A stretch of DNA of 64,000 nucleotides from Myxococcales bacterium (lineage in GTDB: Bacteria > Myxococcota_A > Polyangia > Haliangiales > Haliangiaceae). Each line of letters starts with the position of its first letter. Position 1 is the first letter of the stretch. The notes below the pieces were generated by a model that was given only the letters and a program-made list of their open reading frames with translations, did not search any database and was not told where the DNA came from. The stretch spans positions 372,001 to 436,000 of the forward strand of contig JADJUW010000001.1 in assembly GCA_016716835.1 (NCBI GenBank). The letters are read 5' to 3'. A program made the position numbers and the translations under genes. Shown here in pieces: positions 7,978-16,565 of the stretch.

Positions 7978-9126
7978 TCAGCCGCGTTTCTTGCCAGCGA
8001 AATAATCCGGATCAACCGTCAGGGTTTCGGCGAGTCGATCGATCCGCGCATGCGCGGTGCCCCGTTGCTTGCGATAGCGCATTGCAAACGCTTCGGGCAG
8101 CGCGAGATTTGCCGGGAGGTAGAGCGTCGCGCAGGCCGGGCCACCGCCAGCCTTGCCAAAAAGTTCGTGCAAAGCTACTTCGATAAGCGCAAGGCCTGCC
8201 TCATCGCGCATGGCCGCAATGAACTCATCGCTGGCGCCGCGCGGCGTGAGCAGGCCGTTGCGCACTTGTCGCGAGTTCGCGGCGTAGGCAATTTGGGCAT
8301 CTTGCTGGGAGATTGGGATGATGGCGTTGCCCAGCGCGAGCGCGACGATGTCGCTATAGCCGCGATAGAGGCCGCCGCCGTAATGCGCAAGTTTCGGCGC
8401 GCCCGCGCGCGGGCGCACGCCGAAGTGCACGGTGTCGCCGTGAAAATGCGGATAGACGAGCTCGGCGTAAATGCGCGCGGACGTCGGCACGCCAGCGGCG
8501 TCGGCCGCAAAGGTTACGCCCTCGAGGCTCGATCGCGGACTCTTAGCCTGCAGCCCTTCATCGTAGTGCCCAGGCACGGCGTAGGTGAGGACCACGTGCT
8601 CGCCGACCACCGCGACGTCGGCCATGCCCTCCCAGCGATAAGGCGTCTGCACCAGCGTTAGCTCATAGCGGCCGGCGGCGGCGATGGCGCCGAGCATGGC
8701 CTCATAGTACGGGCGCTCGCTACGGCGATGCGCGAGCATGTGCGGCATCACGGCGCGTAGCTGCCGATCGGCGATGGTCACCCACGGCCCGTTGGCGGTG
8801 AACACGCGGCCGGTCTCGATGGCCGCCAGGTTGCCGAGGATTTCGCTCGAGCCCTGCGGTGAGATCTCGCCATCGCCATTTACGTGCAGCGCGGGGATAT
8901 CGAGAAAGGGGTCGTCCGCGGGCTCAAACGCAAACAGCGCATCGCCGCCGCATGCAACGATGCCGTCGCAGATGGCGAGCCATTCGCGGTAGGCCTCGCG
9001 CGGGCTATACCGCAGGTGCGGCACTTCGGACTTGTAGTTTGCCCCGGCCTTGTTGCAAGTAACTGGCACCGGCGGCCGCGTCACGAGCAGCTCGCCATAG
9101 ACATGGGGCAGCGGATTGCGCGTCAT
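7978..9126 (-). CDS. Amidinotransferase/arginine deiminase-fold enzyme
   Basis: Probable member of the guanidine-modifying superfamily (arginine deiminase, dimethylarginine hydrolase, amidinotransferases), which act through a Cys-His-acid set. The 382-aa product shows the expected landmarks in order: VFTANGPWV near residue 107, the acidic EGMADVAVV segment near 165, a His in FHGDTVHFGV near 230, and a near-C-terminal Cys in GGGPACATLYLP near 340. The substrate is unknown; GGDALFAFEPADD near residue 60 is unlike the best-known subfamilies. The ATG overlaps the hemH stop (ATGA), so translation is coupled to ferrochelatase. No signal peptide, hence cytoplasmic. Confidence 0.7.
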   Translation of the reverse strand: MTRNPLPHVYGELLVTRPPVPVTCNKAGANYKSEVPHLRYSPREAYREWLAICDGIVACGGDALFAFEPADDPFLDIPALHVNGDGEISPQGSSEILGNLAAIETGRVFTANGPWVTIADRQLRAVMPHMLAHRRSERPYYEAMLGAIAAAGRYELTLVQTPYRWEGMADVAVVGEHVVLTYAVPGHYDEGLQAKSPRSSLEGVTFAADAAGVPTSARIYAELVYPHFHGDTVHFGVRPRAGAPKLAHYGGGLYRGYSDIVALALGNAIIPISQQDAQIAYAANSRQVRNGLLTPRGASDEFIAAMRDEAGLALIEVALHELFGKAGGGPACATLYLPANLALPEAFAMRYRKQRGTAHARIDRLAETLTVDPDYFAGKKRG

Positions 9127-10157
9127 CGCGAGGCTCCTGGGCCGCGGTTGGTGCCGATGTTGACGACCGCGTCGACCCAGGCCGGGGCGCTATTGAGCGA
9201 TGGTACCAGCTGCAGCTCTTCGCCGCCGCGCGCGATAAATTGTTCGCGCGCGCGCAGCGCGATCTCCTCGAGAGTTTCCAGGCAGTCGGCGACGAACGCG
9301 GGGCAGAACACCAACAAGCGCTTGCAGCCGCTGGCGGCTAATTCATCCAGCCTAGCATCGGTGTACGGCTTAATCCACGGCGTGCGCCCAAGGCGAGATT
9401 GGAACGAAATCGAGTAGCGATCCGGTGTCAGCGCGAGCCGCTCGGCGATGCCACGCGCCGTCGCGAAGCTCTGCGCGCGATAACAATCGCGATTGGCCTC
9501 GCCGATGGCGTCGCAGCACGAGTCCATGGCGAGGCAATGGTTTCGGCCTGGGTCGCTCTTAATAATGTGCCGCTCCGGCAGGCCATGAAACGAAAACAGC
9601 ACGTGGTCGGGGCGAAACGACGCCAGCGGCGCGGCGCCGACGTCGGCAAAGGCTGCCAGGAAATCTGGGTGGTCGTAGAACGCGGGGATGAGGGTCAGCG
9701 GCGGTACATTCCACATGGTGCTCGCCTGCGCCATTACCTCCTGATAGGCCGTGCCCGTAGATGATGAGGCATATTGTGGAAAGAGCGGCAGCACGGAAAT
9801 GTCGCGACAGCCAGCGTCAACCAGGCGTGCCAGCGCGTGCGCAATCGATGGCTTGCCATACCTCATGCCGAGCTCAATGCGCCACGTCTCGCCGAGCCTA
9901 GCCTGAACCTGCCGCGCCAAATCTTGGGTGTGATAGAGCAGGGGCGAGCCTCGGGCCGGATCCCAGATCGTGCGATAGGCGTGCGCGCTCTTGGGCGAGC
10001 GGAAGGGCAGGATAATGAGGTTTAGCAGCAGCGCGCGCGCCACCGGGTTGATGTCGAGCACGCGTGGATCGGAGAGGAATTGGCGCAGGTAGCGACGCAC
10101 AGCAGCGGTAGTGGGGGCATCGGGCGTACCGAGATTAAGGAGAAGAAGGCCGCGCAT
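9123..10157 (-). CDS. hemH: Ferrochelatase
   Basis: Inserts ferrous iron into protoporphyrin IX, the last step of protoporphyrin-dependent haem synthesis. The 344-aa product from the ATG at 10157 starts MRGLLLLNLGTPDAP. It has the active-site His region LFSFHGLPERH, the Glu/Asp-rich pocket in TPWIKPYTD, and FVADCLETLEEI near the end. A Cys-rich segment (HCLAMDSCC, then a Cys ten residues later) could be the internal [2Fe-2S] ligand set reported for some microbial ferrochelatases; that is inference. It is overlapped at its 3' end by the amidinotransferase-fold gene and follows a haem-motif gene, so this is a haem-themed cluster. Confidence 0.95.
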   Translation of the reverse strand: MRGLLLLNLGTPDAPTTAAVRRYLRQFLSDPRVLDINPVARALLLNLIILPFRSPKSAHAYRTIWDPARGSPLLYHTQDLARQVQARLGETWRIELGMRYGKPSIAHALARLVDAGCRDISVLPLFPQYASSSTGTAYQEVMAQASTMWNVPPLTLIPAFYDHPDFLAAFADVGAAPLASFRPDHVLFSFHGLPERHIIKSDPGRNHCLAMDSCCDAIGEANRDCYRAQSFATARGIAERLALTPDRYSISFQSRLGRTPWIKPYTDARLDELAASGCKRLLVFCPAFVADCLETLEEIALRAREQFIARGGEELQLVPSLNSAPAWVDAVVNIGTNRGPGASR

Positions 10158-10182
10158 GGTGCTGCTTGCGTTGTCGCGCCGT

Positions 10183-11349
10183 CTACAAATAATAGTGAAA
10201 CTGCAGCAGCGCAAGATAATCGGGGTTGTCCACGCCCAGGCCCTCCACCTGCGCGCGCCCGGTGAAATGCAGCTCGTAGTGCGCCTTGAAGAACCATTGG
10301 ATATTGAACTCGGCCGCGCCGCGTGAGTTGGCGCGCAACATTACGTCGGGGTCCCAGCCGTGGAGCACGGCGCTTAGCATCCAGCCCGGCAATAGCAGCT
10401 TGGTCGCGGAGAGATACATGCTGAGCTGGGCGTTGGTTTGCTCGTCGGCGACGAATTGCTCGACGCCCACATTGAGCTCATGCAGAAAAAGCACCCGGCT
10501 CTCGGGCAGCCACCACTTTTGCACCGTGCCCAGCGTGGCACGCCGGCGGTCGTCATCATAAACGCTAGCGCTTGCTTGCGCGGCCCATGCATACGTCGAG
10601 GCCGCGTTGCGACGTTCATAGTAGCCGGTGGCGCCGTAGGCGGATGCAAGCCCGAGAGATTTGGTGGGCGAGGGCGCGAAGAGCTGCGCGTGCCATTCGC
10701 GCTGGCCCGCGATGCGTCCAACCGCGATCGCGTACGGCTCCTGCGCCAGCGACATGTCGAGATAGCGGCGCACCATCGCGGTATGATCCTGCGTGCGCAC
10801 CCCGAAGACGGGAAAGAAACGGCCAGCGCGCGCGTAGTGCCCGGACTCGTCCCAACTGTACTGCAGGTAGTGCTCACGCGAGCCGAGGCGGCCAAGCACG
10901 CCATCGTCGGGTTCGCGCGCGTTGGCTCGTAGGCCCGCCGCCGCATAAAGCGCGAAGCCTCGGCCGATCGCCGCATGAACGTAGAGGTCGCCTTGCATGG
11001 GAAAAATGAGCAGCTCGGTGTCGGCGTCGCCGCCGCTGGTGCTTGGCGTTTGCTGGCGCACGGCCGTGGCAAAGCGCGCGTCAAAGCCGAGCGAGAGGGC
11101 CGCTGGTGGGGTCCAGGCGCCGAGCAGAAACGCGCCGTTGCCGCCGGGGCTGATCGTGCTGCCGCTCTCGTCGCGGCCATACATGTTAATGAGGCCACCG
11201 CCGCCTGGCGAAAAATGGCATTGGACGCATGTATCGGCGCCGGTGCTAAATTGAAACTGGGGATAGGCCAGCGCCGGCGACGCAAGCGCCAGGTACGCCG
11301 TCGTCGCAAGAACGCCGAGCGCCTTGCAGCCGCGCGCCGTTAGTTGCAT
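10183..11349 (-). CDS. Outer-membrane barrel-like protein with a CxxCH haem motif
   Basis: Exported protein of 388 aa with a signal peptide (MQLTARGCKALGVL through LASPALA). A single c-type haem motif, TCVQCH, lies about 20 residues after the cleavage site, next to a GGGGLINMYGRDE loop. The rest alternates hydrophobic and polar residues and ends with aromatic FHYYL, as in outer-membrane beta barrels. A monohaem plug on a barrel would suit electron transfer across the outer membrane, but this is inference. The ATG at 11349 overlaps the stop of the upstream lipoprotein gene (11340) by 10 nt, so the two are coupled, and hemH follows. Confidence 0.65.
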   Translation of the reverse strand: MQLTARGCKALGVLATTAYLALASPALAYPQFQFSTGADTCVQCHFSPGGGGLINMYGRDESGSTISPGGNGAFLLGAWTPPAALSLGFDARFATAVRQQTPSTSGGDADTELLIFPMQGDLYVHAAIGRGFALYAAAGLRANAREPDDGVLGRLGSREHYLQYSWDESGHYARAGRFFPVFGVRTQDHTAMVRRYLDMSLAQEPYAIAVGRIAGQREWHAQLFAPSPTKSLGLASAYGATGYYERRNAASTYAWAAQASASVYDDDRRRATLGTVQKWWLPESRVLFLHELNVGVEQFVADEQTNAQLSMYLSATKLLLPGWMLSAVLHGWDPDVMLRANSRGAAEFNIQWFFKAHYELHFTGRAQVEGLGVDNPDYLALLQFHYYL

Positions 11350-11765
11350 AGCGCACCTTCGGTGATCCATCGTTCAACCAGGGCAAGCTCCTCGTCTGGG
11401 AGCGCAATGTCGGGGGGCATGCGGTCGCCGCCGGTGCTGCGCATGATGCTCAGGATGGCGCTGCGCTCGGGGTCGCCTGGATTGACGTAAAGGCTCGGGT
11501 CCTCCTCGCCGCACCTAACGCCGGTCAGCGACAGGTAGGCGGCCGCCTGGTCACTTAGGTCGATGTCCTCGATCGCTTGGCTCGATGAATGGCAACTGGC
11601 AGTGGCGCATCCAGGCGCTAGGATGGCGCTGTGGACGTAGCCAAACGAGGCGGGGCGGTCTAGTTGAGAATCGCACCCCATCAGCCAAAGCACCGCGGCG
11701 GGTATCATGGCGCTCGCGGTGCGCCGCCATGGCGAGATGTTCGAACGCTCGGCAGACACGGCCAT
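11340..11765 (-). CDS. Lipoprotein with a cytochrome-like CxxxxCH motif
   Basis: 141 aa with a lipoprotein signal: basic PWRR, hydrophobic MIPAAVLWLM and lipobox LMGC (Cys about 31). After it come ILAPGCATASCHSSS, a CxxxxCH motif common in myxobacterial lipoproteins related to Planctomycete-type cytochrome c domains, then DPSLYVNPGDPERSAI and a MPPD segment where cytochromes place the distal Met. The haem spacing is non-canonical, so whether it binds haem is uncertain. It is the first gene of the pair with the CxxCH barrel protein. Confidence 0.65.
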   Translation of the reverse strand: MAVSAERSNISPWRRTASAMIPAAVLWLMGCDSQLDRPASFGYVHSAILAPGCATASCHSSSQAIEDIDLSDQAAAYLSLTGVRCGEEDPSLYVNPGDPERSAILSIMRSTGGDRMPPDIALPDEELALVERWITEGALCN

Positions 11766-11982
11766 GGCGGGGACCTTACCCTACGAGAGCCAGCTCGGCC
11801 GGTCGGGGAGCGTGCAGTTTATGTGGAAAATTCGGCGAAGGCGCGATCCTGTTCGAGCTTTGGCGTGGCGGCGCGTAGTTGCCACCGGTGTTATGTAAGT
11901 TATTGAAATTACGTATAAAACAGATTTGCGAAAGCCGATCTGCGGCATTGGCGGCGTGGGCGATTGGGTGCATGCTTTCGCA

Positions 11983-12438
11983 ATGGCACTCGCCGCCACG
12001 TTGCCCCAACGCTTGGGACTTAAAGATGGTCAACGCGTTGCGCTGCTACGTGCGCCGTTGCGCATCGAACATCGCTTGGAGCGCAACGAAACCATCCTGC
12101 TCTCGACGTCTCTGCGCGCGCCATCGATCAACGTGGTCGTTTTATTTGTCGAGCGACTCAGCGAACTCGAGCGCCGATTTGTCGACGTGGTGGCAAAGAT
12201 GACGCCTGACACGACCTTTTGGGTGGCGTGGAAAAAACATGGTTCCAAGGCGACGGGCATCTCGAGCGACGTGGTTCGTCGAATTGGTCGTGCCGGTGGC
12301 CTAGTAGACAATAAAAATTGCGTGCTCGATGGCGGGTGGCATGGCATGCGCTTGGTCGTTCGCGAAGAAAATCGCGCCGCGATTGCCTATCGATGTGAGC
12401 CCAAGCCGGCGGTCCGGCGCACCAAGCGCGCGCCCTAG
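11983..12438 (+). CDS. DUF3052-like protein
   Basis: 151-aa cytoplasmic protein resembling the DUF3052 family, whose function is unknown. The match is at both ends: an N-terminal LPQRLGLKDGQRVALLRAP segment and a C-terminal half with TTFWVAWKKHG, ISSDVVRRIGRAGGLVDNK and WHGMRLVVR. I chose the ATG at 11983 because the family begins about there; an in-frame TTG at 11926 would add 19 residues that look unrelated. AT-rich sequence (GTATAAAA at 11913-11920) upstream may hold its promoter. Confidence 0.7.
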   Translation: MALAATLPQRLGLKDGQRVALLRAPLRIEHRLERNETILLSTSLRAPSINVVVLFVERLSELERRFVDVVAKMTPDTTFWVAWKKHGSKATGISSDVVRRIGRAGGLVDNKNCVLDGGWHGMRLVVREENRAAIAYRCEPKPAVRRTKRAP

Positions 12439-12500
12439 GCTACGGGCGCTGGGGACGCAATAGCGTGGACACGCCGCCGCACCTACGGTAGGCCTTACGC

Positions 12501-13433
12501 GTGAAGCTCGCGCATTGCTCGGATCTGCATCTGCTTTCGCATCAAGGCGCGAAGTGGTTTCAGTTTGCCAATAAGCGCTGGCTGGGTGCGATGAACCTAC
12601 TGAGCAACCGCTCGCGCCATTATCACACCGAGGCCTTCGTCGACATGGTCGCCGACATCAACGCGCAGGGCGTCGATCATGTGCTGTGCACGGGCGACGT
12701 GACCAATCTTGCCTTTCGTCAAGAGTTTGAGTTTGCGCGGCAACGCTTTGACGGCTTTACGCTGCCGACGTCGTCGATCACCGTGCTGCCCGGAAATCAC
12801 GATGCTTATGTCCCCGAAGGGGTCGCACACTTTGCGGAGGTGTTCGCGCCGTTCATCACCAGCACTCATGGGTACCAACCGAGCCCGTCACCTGCAGGCG
12901 TAACGGCGGGCCCTGCGGCTGAGGCGGCGGCGGCGAACTGGCCGCTCGTAAGAATCGCGGGCCATGTCGCCATCGTCGGCTTGTGCACGAGCCAGGCGAC
13001 GCCTTGGTTCACCGCGCATGGCACGATCGGGCGGGCGCAACTGTTGCGCGTCGATGAGGTGCTGACGAACTTGCGGCGCCAGGGGCTACGCGTCGTCGTC
13101 GGGTTACATCATCCGCCGGCCGGCCGCCGAGCGGCAAATCGCATCCGTGGCCTGCGCGATGCGGCCGCCTTTGCCGCGGTCGTTGCGCGCCACGAGGTTG
13201 CGCTTATTTTGCACGGCCATGAGCATCGAGATCTGCGGGAGGTTTTGCCAGGAAGCGGGGCCCCGGTACCAGTCCTCGGCGTACCTTCGGGGACCTACGG
13301 TGCCACCGACCCAACGCGCACCGCGAGGTATCGGCTGATCGAGATTGGTGCCGATGGGGAGATCCGCCATCGGCTTCGTGTTTGGCATCGAACTCGCAGA
13401 TGTTTTGAGTACGATGACCATTTCTCGGCGTAA
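12501..13433 (+). CDS. Metallophosphoesterase (calcineurin-like)
   Basis: 310-aa cytoplasmic two-metal phosphoesterase. The five family motifs are visible: DLH in MKLAHCSDLHLL, GDxxN in CTGDVTNL (about residue 73), GNHD in LPGNHDAY (about 98), GLHHPP (about 195) and GHxH in LHGHEHRD (about 240). The family covers cyclic-nucleotide, nucleotide and lipid phosphoesterases; residues alone do not pick one. The start codon is GTG with no strong ribosome-binding site. Confidence 0.9.
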   Translation: MKLAHCSDLHLLSHQGAKWFQFANKRWLGAMNLLSNRSRHYHTEAFVDMVADINAQGVDHVLCTGDVTNLAFRQEFEFARQRFDGFTLPTSSITVLPGNHDAYVPEGVAHFAEVFAPFITSTHGYQPSPSPAGVTAGPAAEAAAANWPLVRIAGHVAIVGLCTSQATPWFTAHGTIGRAQLLRVDEVLTNLRRQGLRVVVGLHHPPAGRRAANRIRGLRDAAAFAAVVARHEVALILHGHEHRDLREVLPGSGAPVPVLGVPSGTYGATDPTRTARYRLIEIGADGEIRHRLRVWHRTRRCFEYDDHFSA

Positions 13434-13525
13434 CCCTCGTAACTCGTTGAAGTTTCGCGAAAGCTTGTGTGACAGCCATGTGTCAGGTGTCAGCTTTTCA
13501 CCACCGAGGCGTCTAACTATTGAAC

Positions 13526-13554
13526 TTGACAATGGTTTAGCGACTGCGTTAGAC
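13526..13554 (+). promoter_or_regulatory. Possible sigma-70 promoter for the aminotransferase operon
   Basis: A perfect -35 hexamer TTGACA (13526-13531) is followed after 17 nt by TTAGAC (13549-13554), a weak -10. It lies 57 nt before the ATG at 13611, in the 177-nt gap before the aminotransferase gene. Confidence 0.4.
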
Positions 13555-13610
13555 GGTGCCAGGCTGGCGCGGCCCCGGGCTGCAACAGCGCAACGACATA
13601 GGTGCTCCAT

Positions 13611-15029
13611 ATGAGTGTTGTAACTAAGCCCAAACACCCACCCCTCGACCCGATTGCCTTGCCAACTACGCGGCAACCCGGAGTAGGTGAACCGAATTTA
13701 GAAGTCCTAGGTACGCGTCGCAGCAGCGTCGATGGCGCCCACGTTACCGCAAAGGACGACGCCCACGTCATGCGGCCGTGGCCGTGCGCGCCCGGCGACA
13801 CGATTATCGTCGACCATGCGCTCGATTGCATCGTCACTGACGTCTTTGGCAAATCGTATATCGATTTTACCTCGGGCTACTTCGTCAACAATGCCGGGCA
13901 CTGCCACCCCAACATTGTGGCCGCTGTGACCGAGCAGATGACCAAGGTATTTCAAACCTCCGGCAAGTTCGGCTCGGTGGCTGCCGTGCGCCTTGCGGAG
14001 CGCTTGATGTCGCTGGTGCCAGGCAACCTCGGCAAGGTATTTTTCTCGACCGGCGGCTCGGAGGCCAACGAATTCGCGCTCAAGATTGCGCGTCAGGCCA
14101 CCGGCAAGCCCACCGTCGCCTACTTGGAAAATGGCTATCACGGGCTGACGCTCGGCGCGCTTGAGGTGACGGCGAACGATAAATATCGCGCCACCGCCGG
14201 CAAGCCCATCGTCCAGCACGCTTACGGCTTGCCCATTCCGTATCCGTATCGAGCGGGGCTTGCCGGCGCACATGGCGGCATGACCGAGGAGGAGAGCCTG
14301 GCGGCCATCGAGCAGTTGCTGCGCAGCCGGCCAGATACCGCCGCGATTATCGCCGAGCCGATTCAGGCCGTAGGCGGCATGGCGCCGTCTAAGGCTTGGT
14401 GGGATGGCATCGAGCGTCTGCGCCGCGAGCTTGGGGTGCTCCTCATTCTCGATGAGGTTCAGACCGGCATGGGACGCACGGGTAAGATGTTTGCGCTAGA
14501 GCATTACGGCCTTACACCCGACATCATAACGGCGGGCAAGGGCATCTCGGGTGGCGTGGGATCGCTTGGCGCGACCTTTGCGACGGATGCGTTGGTAGCG
14601 ACATTTTTTGGTGGCACGACGCCGACCTCGGGCGGCAACGCGATTTCGGCGGCCGCGGGTTTGGCCCTGATCGAAACCATCATTGAAGACGGCATGATCG
14701 AGAACGCGGCGGCGATGGGCCGCTATTTCACCGAAAGGGCCTACGGGCTCGATGATCCGTGGATCGGCGACGTGCGCTTTACCGGCCTGCTCGGCGGCAT
14801 CGAGCTCGTCGCGGATCGCAGCACGAAGGCGGTGCTCGGCAAGCCGGCGGTTGCCATGGTCAAGGACCTGCTGCAGGAGCGCGGTATGTTGATCACGGTT
14901 TCTGGCATGCACGGCAATTATTTGCGGCTGCAACCGCCGTTGTCGGTGACCACGGCGCATCTCGACCGCTTTATCGCGGCGCTGGCGGAGTCGCTACGGG
15001 AGGCGCGCAAACGGCTGGAGTCGGCATGA
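13611..15029 (+). CDS. Class III PLP-dependent aminotransferase
   Basis: Transfers an amino group using pyridoxal phosphate (ornithine/GABA/diaminobutyrate type). 472 aa. Visible motifs: FTSGYFVNNAGHCHP, the phosphate-binding STGGSEANEFALKIAR, NGYHG, the cofactor Asp region LLILDEVQTGMGRTG, and the PLP lysine in ITAGKGISGG (about residue 310). The substrate is not clear. The first ~45 residues are polar and may be disordered. Its stop overlaps the ATG of a CDP-alcohol phosphatidyltransferase (ATGA), so it is probably part of a lipid-headgroup pathway rather than general amino-acid metabolism; that is inference. Confidence 0.9.
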   Translation: MSVVTKPKHPPLDPIALPTTRQPGVGEPNLEVLGTRRSSVDGAHVTAKDDAHVMRPWPCAPGDTIIVDHALDCIVTDVFGKSYIDFTSGYFVNNAGHCHPNIVAAVTEQMTKVFQTSGKFGSVAAVRLAERLMSLVPGNLGKVFFSTGGSEANEFALKIARQATGKPTVAYLENGYHGLTLGALEVTANDKYRATAGKPIVQHAYGLPIPYPYRAGLAGAHGGMTEEESLAAIEQLLRSRPDTAAIIAEPIQAVGGMAPSKAWWDGIERLRRELGVLLILDEVQTGMGRTGKMFALEHYGLTPDIITAGKGISGGVGSLGATFATDALVATFFGGTTPTSGGNAISAAAGLALIETIIEDGMIENAAAMGRYFTERAYGLDDPWIGDVRFTGLLGGIELVADRSTKAVLGKPAVAMVKDLLQERGMLITVSGMHGNYLRLQPPLSVTTAHLDRFIAALAESLREARKRLESA

Positions 15030-15763
15030 ACCTGTTTGCGCTGCGCTCGTCGTTCGATAAGATTTCGCGGCCGTTTATCTCAAGGATCGGCGCCTTGCCC
15101 GTGAGCGCCAACCAGTGGACCGCGCTTGGGGCGGTGCTTGGCCTTACCGGTGGCGTCGTGTTCTTTTACGGCTATTGGTGGGCCGGCCTCGCGCTGCTCT
15201 TGGTGCGCGGTATTATCGACCACGTCGACGGCTATGTGGCGCGAAATTACAATCAGCGCTCGATCTTTGGCGCGGTGATGGATGATGTGTGCGACCGCTG
15301 GGTGCTCGGCGTGATGTATGCCGGCGGCTGTCTCAACGTGAGCTACGACTATCCCCACGTGCTGATTTTGCTCGGCTTCGGCATTACGGGCGCGCTGACC
15401 AATGTAATCATCAAGCTCTCTATTTATGCGGAGGCAGGGCACGACCTGTCGCGGGCTACCGGCAAGATGGGGCATCCAATTGACGTCGTGGGCGTCTTTG
15501 GCTCGGCCGAGTTTATCGTCTTCTTCGGCGCCGGGGCGTTGTTTACGGCGCTGCTGCACGACACCCGCGCGATGGTGGCAGGGATATGGGCGGTGGTCCT
15601 GATGTCACACATCTCGCTGTTTCAGCGCATCGCCTTTGCCTGGCGGCGCTACCGATTTGTCGATCCACAGGCCGCGCACAACGCGCGCGAGGCTGCCCGC
15701 GCCGGTTTGCCACAAAACGATGACGGCTCGCTTGCATCTAGCGGGCCGGCCAAGCAAATCTAG
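15026..15763 (+). CDS. CDP-alcohol phosphatidyltransferase family protein (first of two)
   Basis: Integral membrane enzyme that joins a CDP-alcohol to an alcohol acceptor with release of CMP. The 245-aa product has about six membrane segments. The signature is complete: DHVDGYVAR (DxxDGxxAR), eight residues, then GAVMDDVCD (GxxxDxxxD). The ATG at 15026 overlaps the aminotransferase stop. Substrate (inositol phosphate, glycerol phosphate or other) cannot be read from the motif. The C-terminal 35 residues are hydrophilic. Confidence 0.9.
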   Translation: MNLFALRSSFDKISRPFISRIGALPVSANQWTALGAVLGLTGGVVFFYGYWWAGLALLLVRGIIDHVDGYVARNYNQRSIFGAVMDDVCDRWVLGVMYAGGCLNVSYDYPHVLILLGFGITGALTNVIIKLSIYAEAGHDLSRATGKMGHPIDVVGVFGSAEFIVFFGAGALFTALLHDTRAMVAGIWAVVLMSHISLFQRIAFAWRRYRFVDPQAAHNAREAARAGLPQNDDGSLASSGPAKQI

Positions 15764-15766
15764 CGC

Positions 15767-16342
15767 ATGGCGGCAACGGCAGCTTCTGAGGCACCGACGC
15801 GGGTGGTCTCGAACCTCAACCCCGCCAACGCAATTACCGCTTCGCGCTTTTTGACCCTGCCCGTATTTTGGTGGGCCGTGGGGCGCGGCGAGCAACAGCT
15901 GGCCATTCTGACCGTCGCCGTTTGCGCGCTGCTCGATGTGTTTGACGGCATTGTCGCGCGGGTGTTTCATTATCAAACGCCGTTTGGCGAGGTGTTTGAC
16001 GGCCTCGCCGATGGCTTTTGTTATGCGTTTTTCATGGTGACCGTCGCCTGGTTTGGCCTCGCGCCGCCGGCTGCCGTCGCCATCATCATCGCGGTTGGCC
16101 TGCTAAACTTGGCAATGCGCGTGGCGTACGCCAAGCGCCTCGGACGCACCGCCAACTACAGGTCGTTTGCGATGGAACGGCTGGTCGGCTTTGCCGCCTT
16201 TCTCACGCCGTTCGCGGTGGTGGAGTGGTCGGTCGCCTTTTACTTTTGGGCCTATGCCATCATCAACGTCGTGGTCGTGGTGCGCGATGCCAAGCGTATG
16301 CTGTTTGATCCGGTGCCGCAGCCTCAGGAGGCGGCGCCATGA
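15767..16342 (+). CDS. CDP-alcohol phosphatidyltransferase family protein (second of two)
   Basis: 191-aa membrane protein with its own intact signature: DVFDGIVAR (DxxDGxxAR), eight residues, then GEVFDGLAD (GxxxDxxxD). It starts 3 nt after the first enzyme's stop. The two share the motif but little else, so they are not a recent duplication and probably act on different substrates or successive steps. Four to six hydrophobic segments are visible. Its stop overlaps the next gene's ATG. Confidence 0.9.
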   Translation: MAATAASEAPTRVVSNLNPANAITASRFLTLPVFWWAVGRGEQQLAILTVAVCALLDVFDGIVARVFHYQTPFGEVFDGLADGFCYAFFMVTVAWFGLAPPAAVAIIIAVGLLNLAMRVAYAKRLGRTANYRSFAMERLVGFAAFLTPFAVVEWSVAFYFWAYAIINVVVVVRDAKRMLFDPVPQPQEAAP

Positions 16343-16548
16343 ATCTGGTCTCGCCATCAATCTTTCACGCCTTCAGCGTCACCATGGTGCTCGGGGCGTG
16401 CGGCTTCTTTTTTGTGCTCGATTCGGTGCGCTTGGTAAGGGCGCTGCGTTCACCGCATTCGCCAGAGGTCTCTGATCGCGTATTTGGCGCGCTCGTCGGC
16501 ATCGCATGCGCGGTGGTTGGCGTGCTCGGCATGTACCTGCGCACATAG
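16339..16548 (+). CDS. Small membrane protein, unknown
   Basis: 69 aa with two hydrophobic segments (AFSVTMVLGACGFFFVL, then FGALVGIACAVVGVLGMYL) separated by a short basic loop. I do not recognise a family. The ATG overlaps the stop of the second CDP-alcohol phosphatidyltransferase (ATGA), which makes it real and part of that operon, perhaps as a subunit or chaperone of the lipid enzymes. Confidence 0.6.
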   Translation: MNLVSPSIFHAFSVTMVLGACGFFFVLDSVRLVRALRSPHSPEVSDRVFGALVGIACAVVGVLGMYLRT

Positions 16549-16565
16549 CCGTAAGCGGCGCCATA

